Shown here: positions 56,424 to 64,000 of the stretch, piece after piece | How positions within the stretch are numbered: the stretch's first letter is position 1 | Layout: every line of letters starts with the position of its first letter | Assembly: GCF_003028415.1 (NCBI RefSeq) | Contig: NZ_PYSV01000009.1 | Span: 1-64,000, forward strand | Direction of reading: 5' to 3' | Length of the DNA stretch: 64,000 nucleotides | Source: Deinococcus arcticus | Lineage (GTDB): Bacteria > Deinococcota > Deinococci > Deinococcales > Deinococcaceae | Notes under the pieces: generated by a model | What the model was told of the DNA's origin: nothing | The model's database searches: none | The model's input: the letters and a program-made list of their open reading frames with translations, nothing else | Made by a program: the position numbers and the translations under genes

Positions 56424-56674
56424 GGGGTCTGAGGGGGCCTCTTGGGGAAATGGTCGGGCACCGGGTCGAACCCGCCCGGCACGAAGGGATTGCAGCGCAG
56501 GATGCGCCAGGTGGCCAGCCAGCTGCCACGCAGCGAACCGTGCCGCTCCACGGCCTGCGCGGCGTATTCCGAGCAGGTGGGGCTAAAACGGCAAGTGGGT
56601 GCGGGCTTGCGCGGCGAGAGACGGCGCTGGTAAAACCGCACCCCCCGCACAAGGACGTCACGCAGGCCGCTCAC
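56420..56674 (-). CDS. yidD: Membrane protein insertion efficiency factor YidD
   Basis: 84 aa. Family core [38 protein letters not shown] (residues ~9-46, with two conserved Cys), then [14 protein letters not shown]. Small amphipathic protein aiding YidC. Overlaps rnpA stop and yidC start by 4 bases each: tightly coupled. Confidence 0.95.
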
Positions 56675-57114
56675 GAGGCCTCACCGCTCGTTGGGCCCGG
56701 GGTCGGGGAGGAAGGCACGGCACCGGGTACGCGCCCCGGGCCGCCCGGGTTCCCGCCGCGCCCCCGCCGGCCCGGCGCTTTTGCCAGCGCTCTCTGCAGC
56801 GCGGCCTGCAGCTGCGCAAAGGGCGCGGCCAGCACCGCGGGGTTCGGCATCAGGATGGCGCGGCAGGCGGGCAGGCCGCCGGGCAGGGTGCGCAGCGCCT
56901 CGCGCACGCGGCGCCGGGCACGGTTGCGGTCCACCGCGCGCTTGAGGGTCTTTTTGGGCACCACGATGCCCACGATGGCGCGTGGCCGCCACGCTTCCCC
57001 GTGGCGGGGGCGGTACTCGGCCACGCGCAGGGTAAACAGCGGGTCGCGCACCACCGCGCCGTGGGCGCGCACCTTGCGAAATTCCCGGTCACCCCGCAAT
57101 GCATCCAGCGCCAC
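56671..57114 (-). CDS. rnpA: Ribonuclease P protein component
   Basis: 147 aa. RNase P signature [20 protein letters not shown] (RNR motif, ~residues 58-77) and [17 protein letters not shown] before it. Pro/Gly-rich C-terminal tail. Helps RNase P RNA mature tRNA 5' ends. GTG 57114 is the first normal start codon in the frame but has no ribosome site; the frame stays open upstream into the middle of rpmH without any ATG (see findings). Confidence 0.93.
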   Translation of the reverse strand: MALDALRGDREFRKVRAHGAVVRDPLFTLRVAEYRPRHGEAWRPRAIVGIVVPKKTLKRAVDRNRARRRVREALRTLPGGLPACRAILMPNPAVLAAPFAQLQAALQRALAKAPGRRGRGGNPGGPGRVPGAVPSSPTPGPTSGEAS

Positions 57115-57190
57115 CGGACGGCGGGGCCGTGCCTGCGTGGCGCTGGAGGGGGTGGACTGGGAAATAGCGGGCGCTCCCGGTGAAGGGGGC

Positions 57191-57334
57191 TTACTCGTCA
57201 GAGACGGTGAGCTGGTGGCGGCCCTTGGCGCGGCGGCGCGCCAGGATGTTGCGGCCGGCCTTGGTTTTCATGCGGGCGCGGAAACCGTGGGTCTTGGCCC
57301 GCTTGCGGACGTTGGGCTGGTAGGTACGCTTCAT
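57191..57334 (-). CDS. rpmH: 50S ribosomal protein L34
   Basis: 47 aa; missed by length-limited searches. Very basic: starts [18 protein letters not shown] and continues [28 protein letters not shown] ribosome site (57345-57351) 10 nt upstream. TACACT (minus, 57431-57436) is a probable -10, giving a ~90-nt leader with a perfect GCCTCCC/GGGAGGC hairpin (57405-57420). Heads the rpmH-rnpA-yidD-yidC operon. Confidence 0.97.
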   Translation of the reverse strand: MKRTYQPNVRKRAKTHGFRARMKTKAGRNILARRRAKGRHQLTVSDE

Positions 57335-57510
57335 GGTGCTTTTCTCCTTACTGCTCGCGGAGTGGGCCACACTGCTCTTGCCGGCCCCGCGTCACGCGAG
57401 AAGCGCCTCCCTGGGGAGGCAAACTCTGGAAGTGTAGCACGCCCCTGCCAGGGCCGAAAAGGGGCCCACGCGCCCAGGCATGTGCGGCAGCGCGCGCGCG
57501 GGGCAGCCTC

Positions 57511-57516
57511 TAGCCT
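57511..57516 (+). promoter_or_regulatory. -10 box of comEA, leaderless spacing
   Basis: TAGCCT at 57511-57516, seven nt before ATG 57524. Confidence 0.5.
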
Positions 57517-57523
57517 GGGGCGC

Positions 57524-57904
57524 ATGCCAAGTGTTGCCCCACCCTGGACCGCGCTGCTGGCAGGCGGCGTGCTGCTGAGCGCTGCGCTGAGCCTGGGCCC
57601 GGCGCTCTGGCCGCGCCCGCAGGCCCCGCAGGTCACGCGCGTGGCCCTGGGTACCCCCATGGCCGCCACATCAGCCGAACCGCCCACCTACCCGGCCACC
57701 GCCAGCGTGCAGCCGCTGATTTCCGGGCGGGTGAACCTGAACACCGCCAGCACCGAGCAACTTGAAGCCCTGCCCCGGGTGGGGCCCGCCCTGGCCGCGC
57801 GCATCGTGGCGGGGCGGCCCTACCGCTCGCTGGCCGATCTGGACCGCGTAAAAGGCATTGGCCCTTCGGCGCTGCAGACCCTCCGGGGACTGGTGACCTT
57901 CTGA
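57524..57904 (+). CDS. comEA: ComEA helix-hairpin-helix DNA uptake protein
   Basis: 126 aa. Single N-terminal membrane anchor ([16 protein letters not shown], ~9-25). HhH DNA-binding domain ~68-126: [53 protein letters not shown]. Captures incoming dsDNA outside the membrane for natural transformation. Directly followed by comEC. Confidence 0.95.
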   Translation: MPSVAPPWTALLAGGVLLSAALSLGPALWPRPQAPQVTRVALGTPMAATSAEPPTYPATASVQPLISGRVNLNTASTEQLEALPRVGPALAARIVAGRPYRSLADLDRVKGIGPSALQTLRGLVTF

Positions 57905-57981
57905 ACAGCGCGGCCTTCCCTGTCACCTCCAGCCGGCCCCGCGCCCAGGTCACGGGCCGGGCCGGCCAACTGCCGTGGTCG

Positions 57982-60129
57982 GTGCCGGCCGTACTGGGGG
58001 TCATCGGCGGCATTCTGCTGGCGCTGGGGGTGCCCTGGGGTGCGGCGGCGCTGCTGGCCGGCGTGGCCCTGGCCCTGCTGGACGCCCGCCCGGGGCTGGC
58101 CGCACTCGCCCTGCTGGGGGGCGGCGCCGGGTGGCTCTCGGCCCACACGGTCCTGGCGCGCCCCGATCCGCTGACACCCTGGCTGGGCGCCCAGGTGACC
58201 TTGAAGGGCGAGTGGGACGGCCAGTTTCTGACGCTGAGTGCGCCGCGCGCCCGGCTGGCGGTGAGTCCCAAACCTGCACAGGGCCCCGGCGTGCTAGAGG
58301 TAGCTGGCCGCCTGGTGGCCCCGCAGGGCCGCGACGTGCCGGGCGGCTTTGATCAGGCCGCGTGGTTGCGGTCCCAGGGGGGCCTGCTGGTGCCCACCCC
58401 CGGCGCGGTGCTGGTGGGGGCCAGGGTTAGGGCCCACCAGCCGGAAGGCGGGCTGCGCGGCTGGTTCCGCCGGGGCCTCAGTGCTGGCCTGACCGAGCGG
58501 CAGGCCGCGCTGATGCAGGCGATTGAGCTGGGCGACCGGAGCGACATCAGCCGGGAGGAATTTGCCGAGGGGTACGCGGTGCGCGACGCCTTCGCCCGCG
58601 CCGGGCTGGCCCACCTGATGGCCCTGTCGGGGCAGAACGTGGCCCTGATTACCGGGGTGCTGGTGTGGCTGCTGATTCGCTTGGGGGCCGCGCCGGCGTG
58701 GCGCTACGGCCTGCCGGCGGCCCTGCTGCTGCCGTACCTGCTGCTGGTGCAGCCCTCGCCCAGCATCACGCGGGCAGTGATCATGGGCGCGGCGGTGCTG
58801 ATTGCCCTGGCGCTGGGCCGGGGTCGCCCCGATCCCCTGGGTCTGATTGCCCTGGCGGCGCTGGCCTGCCTGCTGCCCTTTCCGCTGTGGCTGCTGGACG
58901 TGGGCTTTCAGCTGTCGTTTCTGGCGGTGCTGGCCCTCACGCAGACCCTGCGCGTGGCCGGGCGCCTGCCCGCGCGCTGGCCCCACGCCCTGCGGCTGGC
59001 GATCAGCGCGACCCTGCTGGCCGAACTGGGCACCCTGCCGGTGGTGGCGGGGACCTTCGGGCAGCTGCCGCTGGTGGGGCTGCCGGCCAATCTGGTGGCG
59101 GGGGTCATCATGGCCGCGCTGGTGCCCCTGGGCTTTGTGGCCGGGCTGCTGGGCCCACTGGCCGCGCCGCTGAATGTGGTCAGTGGCCTGCTGGCCTCGG
59201 CGCTGCTGGCGGTGGCCGAAACCTTTGGCCGCGCGCCGGTGCTGAGCTGGGGCGCCATTGGCGCAGCGGGGGTGGTGGCCTACGCCACAGCCCTGGGCGC
59301 CGGGTGGCTGTGGCTGCTGGGCCGGGTGCGGGCCCGCACGGCGCTGGGCACCCTGCTGGCCTGTCTGCTGCTGACCGCCCTGCCCGGCTGGCTGCGCCCC
59401 GCGCGCGAGGTGGTGTTTCTGGACGTGGGCCAGGGCGACAGCACCCTGATTCGTCTGCCGGGCCTGACGATGCTGGTTGACGCGGGCGGCTCGGTGGGCA
59501 GCGACTATGACGTGGGCGGGCGCACCGTGGTGCCGGCCCTGCGCGCGCTGGGGGTGCGCCAGCTGGACGTACTGGTGGCCACCCACGCCGACACCGACCA
59601 CATTGAGGGCGTGCCGGCGGTGCTGCGCGCCCTGCCGGTGGGGGAACTGTGGGTGGGCCACCGCAAGCGCGGCGACCCGGTGCTGGACGCCGCGCTGGCC
59701 GAAGCCCAGGCCCGGGGCGTGCCGGTGCGCGAGGTGCGCCGGGGAGACCGCGTGCAGGCGGCGGGCGCTGCGCTGACGGTGCTGTGGCCCACCGGCCAGG
59801 ACTGGCACGACGAGGACAACGAAAACAGCGTGGCCCTGACCCTGGAATCGCGCGGCTGGCGCGCGGCGTTTCTGGGCGATCTGGCCCAGGCCGGCGAGGC
59901 GATGGCAGGGCCCGGGAATCTGGACCTGCTGAAAGCCGCTCACCACGGCAGTCGCCATTCCACCGGCGCGGCGCTGCTGACCCAGGCCACCCCCGCCGAC
60001 ACCGTGATCAGCGTGGGCCGTAACACCTACGGGCACCCCCACCCCGACGTGCTGGCGCGGCTGGCGCAGGCCGGCTCGAAGGTCTGGCGCACCGATCAGG
60101 TGGGGACGGTGCGCTGGCCGGTGCCGTAG
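57982..60129 (+). CDS. comEC: ComEC/Rec2 DNA channel protein
   Basis: 715 aa from GTG 57982. N-terminal DUF4131 segment, Competence membrane domain ~200-460 ([25 protein letters not shown], then several spans), and C-terminal metallo-beta-lactamase-like domain: [28 protein letters not shown] (HxDxDH). Imports single-stranded DNA. The frame is open from a CTG at 57901 that overlaps the comEA stop (CTGA), which may be the true start, adding 27 residues. Confidence 0.93.
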   Translation: MPAVLGVIGGILLALGVPWGAAALLAGVALALLDARPGLAALALLGGGAGWLSAHTVLARPDPLTPWLGAQVTLKGEWDGQFLTLSAPRARLAVSPKPAQGPGVLEVAGRLVAPQGRDVPGGFDQAAWLRSQGGLLVPTPGAVLVGARVRAHQPEGGLRGWFRRGLSAGLTERQAALMQAIELGDRSDISREEFAEGYAVRDAFARAGLAHLMALSGQNVALITGVLVWLLIRLGAAPAWRYGLPAALLLPYLLLVQPSPSITRAVIMGAAVLIALALGRGRPDPLGLIALAALACLLPFPLWLLDVGFQLSFLAVLALTQTLRVAGRLPARWPHALRLAISATLLAELGTLPVVAGTFGQLPLVGLPANLVAGVIMAALVPLGFVAGLLGPLAAPLNVVSGLLASALLAVAETFGRAPVLSWGAIGAAGVVAYATALGAGWLWLLGRVRARTALGTLLACLLLTALPGWLRPAREVVFLDVGQGDSTLIRLPGLTMLVDAGGSVGSDYDVGGRTVVPALRALGVRQLDVLVATHADTDHIEGVPAVLRALPVGELWVGHRKRGDPVLDAALAEAQARGVPVREVRRGDRVQAAGAALTVLWPTGQDWHDEDNENSVALTLESRGWRAAFLGDLAQAGEAMAGPGNLDLLKAAHHGSRHSTGAALLTQATPADTVISVGRNTYGHPHPDVLARLAQAGSKVWRTDQVGTVRWPVP

Positions 60130-60153
60130 GAGGCCGTGAGCCGTGGGAACAGA

Positions 60154-60603
60154 TTAAAGGAGCGCGCGCAGGCCGTCCCAGCCGTCAATCAGTTCGGTCA
60201 GGCGCTGGCCGCCGACCAGATGGGCCTCCAGAATGCCGGGCAGCCAGGGCAGCACATCAGGCGGCAGCGCGTCCAGCCCAAACCAGCCCACCGCCGAGGT
60301 TTTGTCCAGCGGCTGGGGCTCGCCTTGCCACGTGCGGGTCAGGAAGAACACATCCAGGCCTGCCGTGCCCTCCAGGTCGTAGCGGCAGGCGCCCAGGCAG
60401 GTCAGGTCGGCCGGGTCCACGTTCAGGCCCACCTCTTCCCGGGTTTCACGCGCCGCGGCCTGGGCCAGGCTCTCGCCAGCCTCCACGCGCCCGCCGGGCA
60501 GGCCCCACAGCCCACTCGCATAGGACGACCCCGCGCGGCGCCCCAGCAGCACGCGCCCCTGTCCGTCTTGCACCACCAGCCAGGACACCAGATGAAACGT
60601 CAT
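60154..60603 (-). CDS. NUDIX hydrolase
   Basis: 149 aa. Complete Nudix box [24 protein letters not shown] (residues ~38-61; GX5EX7REUXEEXGU). ADP-ribose-, (d)NTP- or other nucleoside-diphosphate-linked substrates; not predictable. Convergent with comEC. Deinococci carry many Nudix paralogues. Confidence 0.9.
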   Translation of the reverse strand: MTFHLVSWLVVQDGQGRVLLGRRAGSSYASGLWGLPGGRVEAGESLAQAAARETREEVGLNVDPADLTCLGACRYDLEGTAGLDVFFLTRTWQGEPQPLDKTSAVGWFGLDALPPDVLPWLPGILEAHLVGGQRLTELIDGWDGLRALL

Positions 60604-60652
60604 GCGCTCAGGGTGGCATGAGCCGGGTGATCCTTGGCTCTAGGCTGGGGCC

Positions 60653-61111
60653 ATGAGCTGCATTCTGCGCGTCTGGGGGCACTTTGATGTGACCGCGTTT
60701 CTGGCCGGCACAGACCTCACCCCACATCACGTCTGGCGCGAGGGGGAACCCCAGCGCTTTCCTTCCGGTATCGCGCGTGACTCTGGTTTTCTGGTCGCTG
60801 CCAGCCCGGCCGACTTCTGCCAGCCCGAACAACAGGTTGAAGACGTGATCGCCTTCCTGCAGACGCACCACGCCAGCCTGCTGAAGCTGAATGGCCTGCT
60901 GACAGCGGCAGACCCGGACTGGGACCACACCGCTGCGGAACTGGACTTTGGCATTGAAGACCGTGTGGGCACCCTGGATGAACGCGGGCAGGAAATTGTG
61001 CTTCAGGGCGACCATTTTCCCCGTGCCCTCATTCAACTGGCGGGGCAGCTTGGCCTGGGCCTGACCGTCTCCCGGTATCCCCGCACGCTCCCCGAGGACG
61101 CTGAAGCCTGA
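60653..61111 (+). CDS. DUF4279-like hypothetical protein
   Basis: 152 aa. ILRVWGHFDVTAFLAGTDLTPHHVWREGEPQRFPSGIARDSGFLVAAS (residues ~4-50) fits the DUF4279 pattern, and ELDFGIEDRVGTLDERGQEIVLQ may be the second strand-helix unit. Function unknown. Leaderless: TAGGCT (60641-60646) 6 nt before ATG. Confidence 0.65.
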   Translation: MSCILRVWGHFDVTAFLAGTDLTPHHVWREGEPQRFPSGIARDSGFLVAASPADFCQPEQQVEDVIAFLQTHHASLLKLNGLLTAADPDWDHTAAELDFGIEDRVGTLDERGQEIVLQGDHFPRALIQLAGQLGLGLTVSRYPRTLPEDAEA

Positions 61112-61147
61112 GCCCACCGCCTGCCCATGCGCTATCTTCGCGGGTGC

Positions 61148-61232
61148 GTCACCGGGGGTGCCCACTCAAAGAGGCGGGCTGAGACTTACCCCAGGAACCT
61201 GATCCGGGTCATTCCGGCGGAGGGAGCGTGAC
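61148..61232 (+). promoter_or_regulatory. TPP riboswitch (THI element)
   Basis: P1 GTCAC (61148-61152) with GTGAC (61228-61232). Conserved pieces in order: GGGGGTGCC, GGGCTGAGAC, ACCTGATCCGGGTCATTCC, GGCGGAGGGA. Controls the thiamine transporter genes that follow. Confidence 0.95.
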
Positions 61233-61269
61233 CGGCCTGCCCCGCTCCCTGTGGGCGCAGGCCCCCGCT

Positions 61270-61296
61270 TCCCCTCGTGACGCGAGGGGACTTTTT
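61270..61296 (+). terminator. Riboswitch expression platform: terminator that also covers the thiB ribosome site
   Basis: TCCCCTCG with CGAGGGGA (61270-61290), then CTTTTT, ending one base before ATG 61298. The only Shine-Dalgarno-like sequence, GAGGGG, is in the 3' arm, so the hairpin can both stop transcription and hide the ribosome site. Confidence 0.75.
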
Positions 61297-61297
61297 G

Positions 61298-62326
61298 ATG
61301 CGCACAACACTGCTTCTGGGCCTGCTGCTGGCCGGGGCCGCCCAGGCCCAGACCACCCTGACCGTGATTACCCACGACTCGTTTGACGTGGACAGGAAGC
61401 TGATCGCCGCCTTCGAGAGCGCCAACAGGGTCAAGGTGCGCTTCGTGAAAGGCGGCGACGCGGGCGAACTCCTGAACCGCCTGATCCTGACCCGCCGCGC
61501 GCCCATTGCCGACGTGGTGTATGGCCTGGACAACAGCCTGCTGCCCCGCGCGAAGCAGGCCGGGATTCTGGAACCTTACCGGTCCCCGGCCCAGGGCCGC
61601 GTGCCCGCCGAATACCGCCTGGACGACACGGGGCTGCTGAACACCGTGGATTACGGCTTCGTGGCCCTGAACTACGACCGCGCGTGGTTCGAAAAGGCCG
61701 GGCTGGCGCTGCCCAGAACCCTGGATGACCTGAAAACGCCGGCCTACGCCAAGTTGACCGTGGTGCAGAGCCCGGCCACCAGCAGCCCGGGCCTGGCCTT
61801 CCTGCTGGCCACCGTGAACCACTACGGCGAGGCGGGCGCGTGGGCGTGGTGGCGCGCGGCGCGTGCAGGCGGCATGAAGGTCACGCGCGGCTGGAGTGAG
61901 GCCTATTACAAGGACTTCACGAAAAACGGCGGCAGGTACCCCATCGTGCTGTCCTACGCCAGCAGCCCCGCCGCCGAGGTTTTTTACGCCGACGGCTTTA
62001 ACCCCGCCCGTCTGCCTGCCCAGAGCCCCACGGGCAACCTGTTCCTGCCGGGCAGCGTGTACACCCAGCTCGAAGGCGTGGGCATCCTGAAGGGCACCAA
62101 ACAGCCTGCCCTGGCCCGCAAGTTCGTGGACTTCATGCTGAGCGCGCCCGTACAGGCCGATATTCCCACCCGCATGTGGATTTACCCAGCGGCCAAGGCC
62201 ACACCCCTGAACCCCGTGTTCAGGTTCGCCCAGCAGCCGAAGGTGGAGCCCATCAAGCCGGCTGTCAGCGCCAACCCCCAGCGCCTTGTGGACGCCTGGG
62301 TGACACAGGTGCTGCGCGCAAGGTGA
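61298..62326 (+). CDS. thiB: Thiamine ABC transporter substrate-binding protein
   Basis: 342 aa from ATG 61298. Signal peptide ([16 protein letters not shown]). Periplasmic-binding fold: [77 protein letters not shown], as in ThiB/TbpA. The TPP riboswitch confirms thiamine or a thiamine phosphate as ligand. thiP follows after repeat C2. Confidence 0.93.
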   Translation: MRTTLLLGLLLAGAAQAQTTLTVITHDSFDVDRKLIAAFESANRVKVRFVKGGDAGELLNRLILTRRAPIADVVYGLDNSLLPRAKQAGILEPYRSPAQGRVPAEYRLDDTGLLNTVDYGFVALNYDRAWFEKAGLALPRTLDDLKTPAYAKLTVVQSPATSSPGLAFLLATVNHYGEAGAWAWWRAARAGGMKVTRGWSEAYYKDFTKNGGRYPIVLSYASSPAAEVFYADGFNPARLPAQSPTGNLFLPGSVYTQLEGVGILKGTKQPALARKFVDFMLSAPVQADIPTRMWIYPAAKATPLNPVFRFAQQPKVEPIKPAVSANPQRLVDAWVTQVLRAR

Positions 62327-62404
62327 GGAAAGGGAGGCAGTTGGCGGGAAGCGGAGCGCGGAAAAAACAAACAGGCCACCCCACGCTGACCTTTAGCTTT
62401 TCAG

Positions 62405-62577
62405 AGTAGAACTTGCTGGGCCGCACCAAGCCTTCCTGCCCCTGGAGCGCCCAGATCCAGACGAGGCCGTCGTGCGCGCAGCGCGCGGGCCATTGCGGTG
62501 GGGCGGAGGATGGCGTCGAAGCCGGACACGTCAACGAAGAGAGAAGCCCAGCCGACTCCAGTAAAAACTCTTGCCCA
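62405..62577 (+). repeat. Family C repeat, copy C2 (173 bp)
   Basis: Gapless partner of C1 (39195-39367). Continues through CAGTGCGAACGTTTGCTCCC to a CCTCTGCTGCGCAGCTCTGCGAG end near 62676-62698, with ~70 extra bases relative to C1. Sits inside the thiB-thiP operon and accounts for most of the 405-bp gap. Confidence 0.7.
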
Positions 62578-62731
62578 GTGCGAACGTTTGCTCCCCCTGC
62601 CACCAGGTTCCAGGCGCATGAGTCTAACCAGTGGCAACGCGCAGGCCGCCCTGCGCGGCGAAGTCGTCTCCCCTCTGCTGCGCAGCTCTGCGAGTCTGGG
62701 GGTGGGGCCTACGAAACAAAACCACAAGCCC

Positions 62732-64000
<1,269 letters not shown>

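Overview
The window is chromosomal DNA from a GC-rich bacterium of the Deinococcus lineage. Three kinds of evidence point there. The gene set fits: a DUF1999-type GNAT-like protein, a stand-alone B12-binding methylmalonyl-CoA mutase subunit, the YidC/YidD/RnpA/L34 cluster, ComEA/ComEC, and a GGDEF-EAL protein with a repeat-rich front end. Codon use is very GC-biased. About fifteen genes or leader ORFs start 6-7 nt after a TANNNT -10 box, which is the leaderless promoter style typical of Deinococcus. About 60 protein genes, one tRNA-Ser(GGA) and one TPP riboswitch are readable. There is no prophage, CRISPR array or intact insertion sequence.

Layout. 1-5.2 kb: 3' end of ftsH, an MscS channel, plsX with a NYN-domain gene, DUF309, thioredoxin. 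5.4-9.4 kb: RBBP9-like hydrolase, DUF503, a cysteine-less HMA protein, DUF1999, ribokinase and a nucleoside deaminase. 9.5-15.4 kb: acyl-CoA ligase, tsaD, butyrate-kinase-like gene, long-form hpf, TetR regulator. 15.6-22.4 kb: a SARP-like regulator divergent from a small gene, an ABC-2 exporter, mutL. 22.4-28.5 kb: small enzymes, gltX, a triple META-domain protein, the B12 subunit. 28.5-34.7 kb: MFS transporter, secreted lipase-like lipoprotein, GGDEF-EAL protein, tRNA-Ser, plsY. 35-38.8 kb: asd and proS, each behind a short leader ORF. 39.5-46.4 kb: rhomboid, VOC and FAD enzymes, a copper-delivery cassette for cytochrome oxidase (PCuAC-Sco-CtaG), a LacI regulator, FUN14, an ECF sigma factor. 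46.5-54.7 kb: CAP/PKD and DUF4384 secreted proteins, a GH13 amylase with CBM20, 2-oxoacid dehydrogenase E1 alpha/beta, a C39-like secreted protein. 54.8-60.1 kb: yidC-yidD-rnpA-rpmH divergent from comEA-comEC. 60.2-64 kb: NUDIX, a DUF4279-like protein, and a TPP-riboswitch-controlled thiamine transporter (thiB, thiP cut by the window end).

The most interesting signals are non-coding. Upstream of asd and of proS are near-identical TTGACC/TACCCT promoters, each driving a leaderless mini-ORF: a 9-codon ORF with Thr-Met-Thr, followed by mutually exclusive antiterminator and terminator hairpins, before asd; and a 31-codon ORF with seven Pro codons, including Pro-Pro-Pro, before prolyl-tRNA synthetase. 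Both look like ribosome-mediated attenuators. Three copies of a structured element (family A) carry a 12-bp outer stem and inner stem that covary between copies, a possible H-type pseudoknot, and a second hairpin containing TTGAT. Two further repeat families (B, four copies; C, two copies of 173 bp plus a 62-bp near-perfect inverted repeat) occupy most of the long intergenic gaps. A SARP-style 11-bp-period direct repeat sits in the promoter between the SARP-like gene and its small divergent neighbour.
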